Below, piece by piece: positions 30,273 through 42,430 of a stretch of 64,000 nt of DNA. This DNA comes from Chara braunii (taxonomy: Eukaryota; Streptophyta; Charophyceae; Charales; Characeae), in contig BFEA01000045.1 of NCBI GenBank assembly GCA_003427395.1, forward strand, positions 4,358,395 through 4,422,394. The letters run 5' to 3'. How positions within the stretch are numbered: the first letter of the stretch is position 1; each line of letters begins with the position of its first letter. A model generated the notes under the pieces. The model saw nothing but the letters and a program-made list of their open reading frames with translations. It had not been told where the DNA came from and did no database searches. The translations under genes were made by a program, and so were the position numbers.

Positions 30273-33200
30273 AACTTACCTGCTCAACAATACCCGCTCG
30301 TGCTCATAGATAGCCGCAACTTTCGTGCTCATCTCCATCATCGTACGCATACCCACCGTCGTGGTCATCTTTAGTGATGAACTCGACGCCGCCCCTGGCT
30401 TATTTTGAAAGTTGCATTGGGACTGTGCTCTTCACTGTAGAGGTCACCGTGTTCAGGTGATGGTGTTTCGGATAGGCCCGCAGAAAAGGAGGAAGCGCAA
30501 ATAGAGTGGAAAAGGAAAGGCTTTAGACGGGTGATGTATTTTTCCATGTTCTAGTGGAAGATTGACTCTCATTTGTGCGTGTACAAAAAAAAAAAAAAAC
30601 AACAAAGCGGAGCAAGGTTGGTAGCAGTTCATCCCTACCCGCCATCATGGAGTGCTTTCGACGTGAAGTCTTTCGTCGTTGTGTTGGTTGGCCTCATCAT
30701 CAATATCATGGCCTCATTCCCCCAAACCGTCCGGATTGCTAATCATCAACTTACTCAAAGTGTTATCCTCCTTAGTTGTTGAGGTGGCACTCTCCTTCGT
30801 CGTGACGATCGTCGTCTCGTATTGATGGTTCGCCTGCCTTGTAGTCGCCGAAGTGATCTCAGGAATGTGGTTTATCTCCCTTCCTTGGTATCAGCAGAGC
30901 CTGGTCAGGTTGCTGACCTGGTGCGGTCGTGTGATGAGGGACGGTGTGTTCATTGATTAAAGGAGTTCAGAGGGCAGTATTTACTTACCTGACCGACCAC
31001 GGCTTTGTCTTCAGGAATAAGAAGAGTGTGCGCCTCGGTTGGGCCGCAATCCAGGTAAAAGCACATTCGGGGGGGGGGGGGGGGGGGGAGCTAGCAAAAG
31101 AGTGAGGGAACGTGAGGACGAATTGGGACGACGGCATAAGCTAGGTGCATGGGAGGCAAGCAAAAAAATAAGGATAGAAATACTGCGATATATCTTCGCA
31201 TAGTCTAGCGTAAGATTTACTCTTATTTTGTGCATTAGAAATTGTTGTTGTGATGGTCGTGTCTTTCTTGTGATCACCTCGGTTGTTGTCCTCGTCGACG
31301 CCTGAGAACTACGACCATTTCCGCTTGCTCTATGACAAGCTTCTTCTGTGTGCGTAGGGAGGAGCAAAGAGGGGAGGAACTGAAATACTTACCGGGAAGG
31401 AGTCGGTGAAAGCAATAGCAGTAGAGGATGACGATGTATTCCCCTACGTTCTAACAAAAGGAGTGCTTCTCTTGCAAGGTTGCTAAATAGCGGACCAGGC
31501 CAGGTGCAAGTTAACGTTGAGTACGACAATTGCAGGGAGAAAGATTGTGGAGAGGGAATAGTGGGAGAAGCGTAGGAGAAAACGATTTGGACAGGCTAGC
31601 AAGATTCACTGCATAAGCATACGAAGGCGGTGGCCTGGTTTAGTTGCTATACTGCGAACTATTGAAATACAAATCTACGTTGGAGTTATGATCTACTACG
31701 AACTACGGTCCTAACACTACAAGGCTCAGATGTAGCAAGAACTGACACACTGAGTGCTCTTTTGTGGTTCTATAGGTGGTGGCATGTCTTCCTGTGTTCG
31801 AACAGAACATCGACTCTCGGTTTCTGTACCTTTGGTGTGTGGTGATCGAGAAGCTATACTCTTTTTAAAGTTCAGTTCAGGACTGCCTTCGCCCTGTTTG
31901 TTTTGTGGATAAGCTAGTCAGGACCAGAATGCCTCTACTGTTGAGGCCAGGGTCCTGCTATTCCAGTTGAGGTCCTGCTGTTGCTACAACCTGTTGTTGG
32001 CACGGAGTGGTTGAACTTGCCGTCGCTGTTCCTAGTCCACGACAGTTGCTGTTTTCCACATAATAGCTGAGTTGCGTTGGGTATTGAGGAGATAGGCGGC
32101 CATAGCCGCACATAAGAAGAAGTGAGAGGAGTTGTCTATCCTGTGCTTTGGCTGCTGCTACAAACAACCATCGTGCCTTGTCAGAAGGACAAGAATAAGG
32201 GCATTGGGTGATCGTCGCATGAGTTGAAAGCGTCGTTGTTCACGGTGGCAGGTGGTGGCAAGTTTATGTTCTTACCGACGACTAGGCCCGCTGCTATTGC
32301 GAACCGAGCGGTTTGACAGTTGTTCGACTGCGAATTACCACCGCTGTGCATTAAAGGACAGAGTACTATTGTTGGTAAGTTGCGGTTACTGATCGTTGAG
32401 ACCACTGAACTCGTTATTGCTGAGATGGCGGCGCTTTGCGCTGATTGAGATTATTGTGCTCTGTTGCTGGGTGTGTAGTGCATTCGTTCCTGTTTATTAC
32501 TGCATTTCTAATAAACACCGGGGGAGGTAGGCTCTATTCGGACGCGGTCCTTCAAGGATGTGTAGCACCGATTTGGTCAGAAAGAGAGTGGCATCACGAC
32601 TTGGAGGTCTGTTAAAGCGTCGTCGCTTTGCGTTTGGCCTCGATCTGACCATCCTACTTGCGTATTTGGCCATCATTGCGGGGCCCTCAGGCGATTGAAG
32701 ATTTCAAGGCCCTCTCCTGCGAGTTGAGTCTGTCCCATCCTTGTATCTCGAGCGTTCTAACCCCTCCTTCTGCCCGTTTTAATCTCTTCACTTCGACATT
32801 CAGAGCACTGGGTAGAAATCACATGCGTCAACATCCGTTGGGACCATCGCAATGCTTTGTTTTAATTAAACAGTCGGATTCCCCTTGCCCGCACCAGTTC
32901 TGAGTCGGCAGTTTGATGCTTAGGGAGAGTCCCACGGCCCGGGGACATAAGACATTATACGCGCGTCGGCACACTGGCACGCGGGCTCCGCCCTCGCCGT
33001 GAGAGCAGCTCGGGCAGACCAGTCTAGTCTAACGTTACGAGAGGAAGGCGGCAGGCGGGATTGCAACCCGTAGGACCGCATCAAGACGTTGTGGGAGGTC
33101 TGCCCACCAATTGTGGGAGCTCTGCCGGAGCCCAGGCGGGGTTCTGGAGGCAGGGAACATTAAAGTATAAATCTCGTTTGACGTGTGTGATCCCATCCCC

Positions 33201-33410
33201 TAAAATGTACTACCCATTGTATATTTGAGAACATGACTAAGGAAGGCTACTACTTTTGTTTGTTTTTTAATGTCAGGACATGTTTTTGAAAGGTTAAATC
33301 AACAAGTATATGTGAAAGTCAGATACTTTGAGTGAATTCAGACATAATGAATTGGAGGAAGGCGGGAGGAAGGCGTTTTGCATGCGTTTGACCGGGTCAA
33401 CCCATGGCTG
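30269..33410. other. 3.1 kb without a convincing gene
   Basis: Open frames are short and unrelated to known proteins. An uninterrupted run of 20 G lies at 31069-31088 and a poly(A) run at about 30585-30599. On the minus strand there are donor-like strings (CAG|GTAAGTA near 30990, G|GTAAGTA near 31392), but no matching exons could be joined. Confidence 0.5.
31069..31088 (+). repeat. G20 homopolymer
   Basis: Twenty consecutive G residues; able to form G-quadruplexes and prone to length error in assemblies. Confidence 0.9.
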
Positions 33411-34590
33411 AATCCCTCTAAGTTGAGTGGGTTCAGTGCTATGTTTTATTTTTCTTTGCTGGGCTGAATATATGACCTTTTAGGACTAGGCCTATCCTAA
33501 GTTGGACGGATCAATCGCTGTTTCTTTCAAGGGTTTCTAAATAGGAGGACGGGCACCCTAAGTTGGGAAGGCTCAGAATCCTGATGTTTCTTTTGGGTCG
33601 CTGAAAACAGAGTTGGGGATATTCTAAGTTGCGTAGACCCAGTTTTGTATATGTTTTCTTCTGAGGGGGACAAGGGCATAAGACTCAGCGTACCCCTAAG
33701 TTGGGGCGGCTTAGTCACGAGCTGTGAACTTAATGGTCAACCAAAGTATTAAATTTGATACATATATTATATGAACTTATATTATCTGGCAGACCGGGCA
33801 CCCTAAGTTGGGAAAGCCAGTCAGTAAGTCAGGTAGAACAAAATGAGAAGAGAGACAACTGAAGAATATAAAGTGAAGGTAACCTGGGCAGACTGAGCGT
33901 ACCCTTAAGTTAGGGCGGTTCAGTCTTATGCTCATGATAGTATAAAGGAGCAAAGAGTTAGTATAAATCTTCTTTTATTTTTCCTTTTTAAACACGAGGT
34001 AGGGTTGGATGTCTCCCTAAGTTGGGTAGGTGTTTCTATCTGCCTAAAGAAGAAGGGAAATTATACAGTTTGTACCAAAGTATTTATGTTTGTTTCAAAC
34101 TGTCGTCGCATTGCCTTCACTTGAGTTGTTTAGGCCAACTAGGCGTACCCCTAAGTTGGGGCGGCCTAGCGATATCCCCTTTGTCGTTCATGTTATGTAG
34201 GTTGGACGTACCCTTAAGTTAGGGCAGTCTGACAATTCGTCATTGGTGTTTGTTTAGGCAGGTTAGGCATACCCCGACGGTCTAATCCTATGCCATGCGT
34301 AATTTTCGTTTAAGGCTGACCAGGCATACCCCTAAGTTGGGGCAGTTTAGTCTTATGCCTCACGTCGTCAGTTAGGCAGAAGCCATGCGTATCCCTAAGT
34401 TGGGGCAGTCTGGTCATATGCTTTATGTTCACAGTTTATGTTGGGCTGGGCATACCCCTAAGTTGGGGCAGTCTGGACATACGTTTTTGTTATGTAAGCT
34501 AGGCATACCCCTAAGTTGGGGCAGTCTAGTTGTGCGTACTCTATCTGTTTTACTTAGGCAGGTTAGGTGTACCCCGAAGTTGGGGCGGTG
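33411..34590 (+). repeat. Array of 15 recognisable hairpin units with a TAAGTT loop (possible structured RNA)
   Basis: Each unit is a short stem, mostly CCCC/GGGG, closing the loop TAAGTT. Twelve units read CTAAGTTG, two read TTAAGTTA and one CGAAGTTG. A sixteenth, at about 34268, has lost its right half. Inner stems change on both sides together: CTC/GAG (33416), TCC/GGA (33496), CCCT/AGGG (33902 and 34211), CCCC/GGGG (most). Outer arms such as GACTGAGC/GTTCAGTC and AGCTAGGC/GTCTAGTT also pair, often through G-T. Spacing is 53-132 bp in the first part and about 61 bp from 34140 onward. The units do not share a reading frame, so they do not encode a repeat protein. The function is unknown. 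Confidence 0.8.
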
Positions 34591-37183
34591 AAAAGAATTG
34601 AGAGATCTAATGAACTACGTGAATCAAATCGATGTGGGATCAAGAGGGATGTTTGTTTTTGCACGCTTGTGAGCTCTTACTTGGGGTGTCTTTTTGATAG
34701 CTCAGCTACTTAGATGCTCGCCGAGTGCTGGAGCCATAGGTAGACGAGATGGATGATGGGAGGAAAGCTTGGGATAAGATAGGACTGACCCTACTAAGAG
34801 TTAGGATCAGTGTTAGCTCACGATGCCATCTTCAAGAAGGGATTGCGAGACTATCTTTGGTCCTAACTATCAGGCAAGTGTCAGAAGTTGATCCCAAGTG
34901 TAGTTGTGTTTTGTTTTTGCATTTTTCAGCTTTGTATAAATCTTAGCAGTCTCTTGTTCCTACGGGAAGCGCTGCCGAAATTTTTACAAATCTAAAAAGA
35001 GTTGGTCAGTTTTTAGCTCCTAGAAATTATGAAAAGGCATTTTTCCTACGGGAAGCGTTGCCGAAATTTTGTGAAATCTGGAGAGTTGGATTATTTTTTG
35101 TTAGGGAAAACTTTGGCAAGACGATGCCAGAGTTATGGACGACTTTGAGGGAGGTAAGGTGAACGTTAGTAGAGGAGCTAGGCTACGAGATGGAGCACGT
35201 TCTCCATTTGGCTCAAACGTAGTAGTGGCTCTCTTTGGCCTGTACTGTGATGCAGGGCTGCGAATTCGATTGAAGGCTTGACTTGTTCAGCCTGATCCTA
35301 CAGAGCATCATCTTCTGTTATCACTGATAAGAGGACGGTTGCCGATTCGTCGGTTTACGACACAACTTCCCTGCTTCTGCATTTCAATCTAAGGCCTTGG
35401 CTCTTGTGGGCTTTTTATGTTTCTTGGGGTTTTCACCCAGATTTCTTTTTAGGTGGCCAGTTCTAAAGACTGAGTACCTTTATTGAGGGATGATGGAAAT
35501 TGGTTGGGGCTTGTATGCATAAGGCAGGGTGTGAGTCGCAAAAAGCATTGAAGTTGACCGCCTTAGTGTGTGTGATGCTGTTGTTTGAACTCTGTGCGAT
35601 TGCAGGTATGCTTATAAGATCTTTGAATTGAGCTTGGTGATGGTCATAGTATTGTGTGAATGCGGATGGACAAGCCACACAACTGATGTGAGAGTGATCG
35701 TCTGATACCACACAAACCCAAACTTTTGCTTGACTATTTGAACTACCCTTGCTTAGCATTTTATAACCCCTCATATGCGTATATGTATACACTCCTGCTT
35801 ACATATAATTATACATTCAGTATTCGTACGGTCTGTTGTGACCGCGCGCAGTAGTTAAAAACAATATATGTTTTTTTTTAAGAGATAAGGGAGACCCCTT
35901 TTTAGCTTTTGCTTTTTAGAGTTATTATGGTTGGACATTGTAGTCCGTGGCAGCCGTCAAAGTCAAACCCCTTGATATCTCTCCAGGCCCTGGATGATGG
36001 AGCTCGCCTCCTAGGCCACGAGAGTTGGCTGCCACCATAGGCCGGAACCTGTGTACCACCCACTCTTCGCATGGTGCAGAAGAGGGTGTGGTGATCAACT
36101 GCCTTGGCGGTTGTCTAGCGTCGAGAGATTAACCCCTCAAGGCGCGTGTCAGCCGACACTTGAGTGTTGAAATGTGAGCCCTGAGATTATCAAGGGTCGC
36201 ATGATTTTGGGTACTACACAGTACTCCATCGTAGCGACTGCTTGCGTATGCTTGCATGGCTAGTCGATAGAAGAGAGTTGTGCGCCCGCGTGATTTTATC
36301 TTAAGTCTCACGCGCGACGCCTAACCGATTTCCATGTTAAAAGGTTATGGGTCGGACACTTAAGGGACTAGGAGAGGAGAGTTTTATTTTGTTTTTGTGT
36401 GTGTCTGTTTTAAATTTTTAAGTGTGGTGTAACGCGTGGTGAGTGGATCACGTCCTAGTCGATCGACGTCGATTCGCGTGCGGGTCCGATTGAGGGGCGT
36501 TGACGGCGTGTACCCCCTATGCTATGGCGAACAAGAAACGCCCTCGGTCGGGCCACCTCTGCGATTGCATACGAAAAGCTTTCGCACGTGGTTCGGTAGC
36601 TCGGCGGGGATACGCCCACCCAAGGGATGGTGACAACTCCCGCGGGTGCAGGTAAGCAGTGCTTCGTGTGACCCTGTCCTGTCGTGGGGACTCGCGAGAG
36701 GTACGGCTGGCGCACTCGGCGGGAGCGGCAAACTGTGCTCCACGACGAAGTCCTGCAAAATCCTCCGTAACGCGGTAGGGAGAGTCCCCCTGCAGGACCG
36801 ATGCGCACGACAGGTGGCGCCGTTGCCAGGGATCTCGGCTGCCTACCGAGGTCCTTAAGTGAGTGAATCCAGGTTAAGAGCAGGCTCATGATCCAGGCAA
36901 AACGACAAACTCTATGCTTTGGACCGTCTTATATGAGAGGCATATATGGTACGTGGGTCGTGATATTGATGATAATGTATGTAGTAAGAGTATGTGATTA
37001 TGAGTATGACCAAGAATATATCTATGACCCTGAATAATTAGCAATAATTAGTAGAAGAGTGGATAATTATGCTTAGAGGTGAAACGTCTGGGAGCGACTT
37101 AGATAAAGTACCTTGAAGGTTGACGAGCTATTAATGGGCTATTTTTTTTATTCCCAACATGTTTTTAACAAAAGGATACAAAG
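34591..37183. other. Region between hairpin array and gag D; nothing coding recognised
   Basis: Holds a short direct duplication ('cctacgggaagcg(c/t)tgccgaaa' at about 34959 and 35044, 85 bp apart) and a GC-rich stretch at 36430-36860 with CAG|GTAAGC-like text near 36650. It may be the LTR and leader of element D, but no LTR ends or primer site could be identified. Confidence 0.45.
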
Positions 37184-38730
37184 ATGTCCGACGCAGATGG
37201 AATCGAGTGGGGCCCGGATGCTACGCCGGAGGATTTTGTCAAGGCAAAAGAGAAAATAGAGTTAGTACGGCTACAGGTGCCGAAGGTTGACATCTTCCTG
37301 TTTAAAGGAGAGAGGGTATCTGAATGCTTAGAGATGTTCGAGCAATTTACGAGCGAGGCATCTGAGGCAGACAAGCTCAAAATGCTGCCTAGATATGTCT
37401 GGTGGGAGATTCAGCCTGAGATAATGAAGGTGGCTGCAAGAGCAGCAGGGGTTTGGGTGAGTTTCAAGGACGAAATGCAAAGGCGCTTTAAGTTAGGGGA
37501 TGGTCTGCTAACGAAGGCAGACCTGGAAATGTTACATCGGAATGAGTTCACCACTGTGGGTGCATTGGCGACGGCCTTTGAGGAGATGGCGAGAAATGGC
37601 GGAGGAGAAGCAGTCCACAACCTTCCTAGGGCACTTCACAAATTGGGAGGCCTCTCCGCTGACCAAGAAGGGCATTTCACAAATTGGGAGTCCTCTGCGC
37701 TGACCAAGAAGGGCATTTCACAAATTGGGAGGCCTCTGCGCTGACCAAGAAGGGTGCGCCAGGAAAGAAGTTGACATGGGCTACTATAAAAGAAAGTATA
37801 ACAGATGGGGAATTGGACCAAGTAGACCTCTTCCAAATGCGGCAGGCAAGAAAGAAGAGAAAGGCCATGGACGCTACGACAAGTAGCGGCCAAGACCTTA
37901 AGAAAGTCGTAGAGGAGGTAGTGGCCCAACCTGAAGCTACAAAAGAAGCGAATGCTGCCAAAAAGGTAATGACAGTAACGCAGGTCCAGGGACGGGCGAA
38001 GAAAGCAGTGGTACAATAAGAAGAAGAAGAAGAAGGGGAAGAACCTGAGCCTCAGAAGTTAACGAAGGCACAGAGGAAGGCCAAAATTTTGGCCCAAGGA
38101 GGACAAGGCTTAGGAAGAGGCCAAGGTTCGCAAGTAACAACAGCAATGCCACCGCCTGAGTCACATGGCCAGGCTTGGCCATCACCCTATGGGCCATGGC
38201 CGGGCTATGGACCCTCAAGCTCCTGGCCCGGGTATAATCCATACGCACCATGAGCGGTGAGTGGACAACATGGACCCTGTACGGGGGCTCCATTACGTAG
38301 GGCTTCTTGTGGGTGTCCAGGACCCAATTTCAACAAATGAGTCAACCAAACCTGCAACCAAGTCAGCCACAACAATTGGCGCTGCAAGGATCGCAAGGAA
38401 ATCAAAGCGGCGGACGCGGACAAGGTCAAGGATGGGGTCGAGGGCGAGGAAATGGTGGTCGAGGAGGCGACGGCAGAGGAAATGGAAGTGGTAACTCCAA
38501 CGGAGGAGGAAACGGGGATTGGAACGCGTTTGGGAGTCAAGGAAGTTAAGAAGGTGGGTGAGGTAGAGGACGAATAGATTGGCAGAATGCGATTTGCTGG
38601 CACTGTGGGCAGAAAGGCCATACGATTAAGTTCTGCCATATTCGCAGAAATGACGAGGATGAAGGGTTGATTAGTACAATTTATGATGGCCATATGTACG
38701 ATAAGTTTGGATATTACATTGACCCTTAGA
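37184..38730 (+). pseudogene. gag: gag of element D
   Basis: Starts MSDADGIEWGPDATPEDF. The gag core is clear: VDIFLFKGERVSECLEMFEQ, LPRYVWWEIQPEIMKVAAR, SFKDEMQRRFKL, then LEMLHRNEFTTVGALATAFE; the pattern matches the gag of element F at 61640-61870. After a 41-bp unit repeated three times (37632-37754, each copy shifting frame) come an acidic/Lys stretch, a Gln/Gly/Arg-rich RGG-like region (38307-38549), and a CCHC knuckle CWHCGQKGHTIKFC at 38595-38636. In-frame stops and frame changes break it. It would form the particle and bind RNA. Confidence 0.87.
37632..37754 (+). repeat. 41-bp unit in three tandem copies inside gag D
   Basis: Units 'ca(c/t)ttcacaaattgggag...ctgaccaagaaggg'. Because 41 is not a multiple of three, the array changes reading frame within gag. 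Confidence 0.9.
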
Positions 38731-39890
38731 CTCCTGGAGGAACAAGAAAGGTGGCTTTGCGACGAGCTGAAGCCGGCATGCCATCCGCTCCTCCGGCTAT
38801 GTTCCGGATCTTGCAAGAAGAGGAGGCCCAGCCTGATGAGAGGGTGGAAGAAATAGGAGAGAACGAGGAGGTAGAGCAAGAGAGAAAAAATGGCACTGTG
38901 AAGGAAGAGCCTATTGTGGTAGAGTCGGACGATAAGGAGGAAAGAGGTGGTTGGATTGAGGCGAGAAGGACGATGGAAAAAATGGAGGATCTGGTGGCAA
39001 AAATAGGAAGATATCAAGATAAATTGGCCAGTATGTGTGAGGAGATCAGGGAATGGAAAGGTAAAGGCCGTTGGTTATATCTCCACGATATGGGTCCAGC
39101 AGCGCAAGGAGGGCCTGAGAACTTACGAGGTGTAATGATTTCAGGTCAAGGTTGGGAAGGGCGCCACAGGCAGTCAGGACAAGGGCTAAGGGGCCAGTGA
39201 GCTCCGATGAGCCAGCGAAAGATGTTCCTGTGCCTAGTGGGGAGAAAGGGACTGTGGACATCCTGGAGGATGAGGATGAGGAGGATGAGAGGTTGAGGAG
39301 AGAAGAGGATAAGAGAGTCGAGCAGAGGGCCAAAAAGAGGGTTGTTAAGACAAACACAGACAGAGTTCCAGAAGGGAAGAAGAAGAAGTACACCGTCCGA
39401 GTGGAAGACGGGTATGATGTGGAGGAAATGATGGACAAAATCCTTGAGGGCCATAATCACCTTATGAACCTGAAGGATGTCCTGGCTTCAACAACAAGGC
39501 TTCGAGATGAACTCAAAGCACTACTATCCAGAAAAATAGTGGCTAGCGTGCGTCTGGGGGCCATAATCCCCAAGGAAGCAGAATGGGCGGAGACAGGCAC
39601 GAAGATGGACCGGAAGTCCGTCGCATGTGGGTGCTTGGATGTGAGAAGTGAAAGACGGGTATGATGTGGAGGAAATGATGGACAAAATCCTTGAGGGCCA
39701 TAATCACCTTATGAACCCGAAGGATGTTCTGGCTTCAGCAACAAGGCTTCGAGACAAACTCAAAGCACGACTGTGCAGAAAAATAGTGGCTAGCGTGCGT
39801 CTGGGGCCCATAATCCCCAAGGAAGCAGAATGGGCGGAGACAGGCACGAAGATGGATTGGAAGTTCGTCACATGTGGGTGCTTGGATGAA
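38731..39890 (+). pseudogene. pol: Acidic linker between gag and protease of element D
   Basis: Highly charged, Glu/Lys/Arg-rich translation (DERVEEIGENEEVEQERKN ...; DILEDEDEEDERLRREED), which looks like the variable spacer of Gag-Pol rather than an enzyme. Frames change at least twice; one break is the 247-bp tandem duplication that starts at 39407. Confidence 0.6.
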
Positions 39891-39900
39891 AGGAAAGACA
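39407..39900 (+). repeat. 247-bp tandem duplication inside pol D
   Basis: 39407-39653 and 39654-39900 are near-identical (both begin 'gacgggtatgatgtggagg'). 247 is one more than a multiple of three, so it shifts the frame. Confidence 0.93.
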
Positions 39901-40119
39901 TGCACGGCGATGGTGGATACTGGCGCAAAAAAGGAGGAGCATGCTTTGCGCTTGGAAATGGAAATTGATCGCTCCGATAATGGAGTTCTACTGGGAGCAA
40001 ATTGTCGGTCAGTGTTTGTGGGGATCGCATAGGGAGTTATTTTGGAGATTGGGAAAGTGAAGATAAAATGTTGTTTCTTTACAATGCCTGATGTCGATCA
40101 TCCCATCCTATTCGGTTGA
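39891..40119 (+). pseudogene. pol: Aspartic protease of element D
   Basis: CTAMVDTGAKKEEHALRL (catalytic D-T-G-A, Asp at 39916-39918) and about 60 residues later PDVDHPILFG (40087-40116), the two hallmarks of a retropepsin. One in-frame TAG lies between them and a TGA directly after the second motif. Confidence 0.75.
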
Positions 40120-41850
40120 TCCTTCTTGAGCAGAACAGAGACCCTCATGCTTAACAAGCATGACGGGACAATGTTTCTCGTCTTATGTGACCCAGTGTGT
40201 GGCAACTATGAGGTTATCACATGCGAGAATACGGGGCCGCGTAGTATAAGGAACCGGCCCAATCTTGGCTCTTTCACGATCGAAGAGTCAGAAGCGGAGA
40301 GAAGAAGATTGCGAAGGGATGAGTTTGAAGGGAAAAGACAGCTGGAAGCGCTGACCCTTAGCAAGTATAGGCGATGCAATGGACATAGTATCGACCTACG
40401 GGATGGCGGACCCAGAGGTTGTAGAGGCCCTGAAAGAGAAGGTAATGAAACAAATGGGAGAAGGAGAAGCGAAGTTGGTATATAGAGTGCCCGGAAGGGT
40501 AGGAGAACCGCCAGGAGCCCATCCCCAAGGTACAACTCCGCCTTTTTTAGGGGTAGGCTCAAGCAAGGGTCACAAAGGCGATACAAAAGGATAGATAAAA
40601 AATGTCGCCCTGTTCTTGTGCTCGTGACTGAGGAACAAGAGGTTTATTACGAGCGGGAACGAGAGTTGATACGGCGAATGCGTGAAAATGCAGAAAGTGG
40701 AGCATGTCGTATCAATCAGGAAACAAAAGAGGCAATGATAATAGGAGAGTCGTATTTTCTTACAGAGCAAGAACGAAAGTTGATGGTGGAGACCATAAGA
40801 GGAAGACATACTGCATATGCCTTCAATGATGACGAACGTGGCCGTGTTGATGTTGACAAGATTTCGATGATTCGGATACATACCGTGCCACATGAGCCTT
40901 GGAACCTATGAGGTGCGCGATATCCCAATCCGACTGATGAGGAAAAAGTGGTAAAATACCTTGATGGGAAGATCCGCACGCATGTGTCAGACTACTCGAG
41001 TGGACCATATGCATCCCCTTGGTTTTGCTTCGCGAAAATGGGACTTTGCGATGGGTACAAGATTTGCAGCGATTAAATGTTGTGACTGTAAGGGACGCAG
41101 GTGGTCTGCCGAACGCTGATGCACTTTCGGAAGCCTGCGCAGGATGATCTATAATTTCACTTATAGATCTATATTCTGCGACCAGCTTTCTGTTTACCCG
41201 TCAGACAGACCTATAACGACGATGCATACTCCTCGGGGCCTGATTCATATGAATGTCGCACCACAAGGATGGACGAATGTGGTCGCAATGGTTCAAAGGC
41301 ATATGGTAAGGGCTATGCAGCCGATAAGTCCTCATATTACACAACCATACATTGATGATCTGGTTGTGAAATGGTCAAAGGAGAAGAATGAGCAGAAGGT
41401 GATGCCAGGGATTAGACGGTTTGTCTGGAATCATGTGCATGATCTATGCAAGGTCCTAGACTTACTAAAAGAGCATAACCTCACTGCATGTGGATCCAAA
41501 TCCAAACATTGTATGTGTGGAGGGACAATCTTAGGGTTCGAGAGGGGTCATCGATCAAATACTAAGACGACCCACAAGATTTTCGAATGGCCGACACCAT
41601 TCGAAACAATCACGGAAGTAAGGAGCTTCCTGGGAACGAGCGGTTTTTGGAGGGTGTTTATTAAGGGGTTTGCGGCTAAGACAGAGCAACTGCGAAAGCT
41701 TGTGCGCCAAGGTCAGGATTGGGAATGGGGAGATAAGCAGAAGTTGGTAATTAAAAGCCTAAAGAAAGAGTTTGAGGAAGGGGGTTTAGTGTTGGGGGTA
41801 CCAGATCATGCCGCCATGCTAACAAGGCCTTTTTATTGTGGAGACCGATG
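40120..41850 (+). pseudogene. pol: Reverse transcriptase region of element D
   Basis: After an Arg/Glu-rich linker the RT starts at about 40915 (YPNPTDEEKVVKYLDGKI, SSGPYASPWFCFAKM, LRWVQDLQRLN). Its central part is decayed with many stops; the catalytic box YIDDLVVKW is intact at 41348-41374, followed by SKHCMCGGTILGFERGH and EWPTPFETITEVRSFLG, SGFWRVFIKGFA. It belongs to the Ty3/gypsy type in which LG and FLG-x-FWR motifs follow the YxDD box. Confidence 0.82.
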
Positions 41851-42430
41851 ATGGACCAAATACCTTGGGAGGTGTATTGATTCAGAAATATTGTAACGGA
41901 GAAAAACGACCTTTGAGATTTGAAAGTCGAACGCTTAACACAACTGAGAGAAATTACTCTCAGTTTAAACGGGAGACTTTGACAGTTCTTCATTGCTGAC
42001 GAATTTTCAAAAATTTCCTCTTCGGCAGAAGGTTCGTCCTAGAAGTTGACCCGACTGCTTTGGCTGGTTCGCTTAAGAATTACACCCCTTCGGACCCAAC
42101 TATTGCCAGCTGGCTAACATACATCTGGATGTTTGAGTTCGAGTTGGAGCGTATTCTTGGAAACAAAAATATGGTAGATGGGTTAAGTCGCGTCGACTGG
42201 GATAAGAGTAACAAAGGGGTAGTCGAATATACTCCGCCAGTCGATGGATTTTTGGACAAGGAAGAGGATGTAAGTCTCCACATTAACTCCTGGTCGCTGG
42301 CCGTGGGAAACATATTACTCCTGGACGACCCATATGGCTTGCATCTCCAAGTCATGTACGACGGCCGGACATAGTCCTCAAGCCGTATATCGAAGAAGAT
42401 TCATGGGGGATACCTGGAGTAGAATGGATG
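41851..42430 (+). pseudogene. pol: RNase H of element D
   Basis: VETDDGPNTLGGVLIQK, LRFESRTLNTTERNYSQFKR, ETLTVLHC, then FVLEVDPTALAGSLKNY and FELERILGNKNMVDGLSRVDW: the order expected of a Ty3/gypsy RNase H and its exit. One TGA at about 41997 and a frame change at about 41845 break it. Confidence 0.8.

Noticed and set aside
30269-31450. Multi-exon gene on the minus strand suggested by donor-like CAG|GTAAGT strings
   Set aside because: No acceptor-bounded open stretches of meaningful length could be joined and no protein similarity is seen; left as a possibility in the duplication finding.
33411-34590. CRISPR-like array (short repeats separated by spacers)
   Set aside because: Eukaryotic context, unit spacing from 53 to 132 bp, repeats that vary by compensatory changes, and no cas genes. 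Hairpin array is the better description.
36455-36889. 144-codon minus-strand frame in the GC-rich stretch
   Set aside because: Low-complexity Arg/Ser/Pro composition, a competing frame on the other strand, no family.
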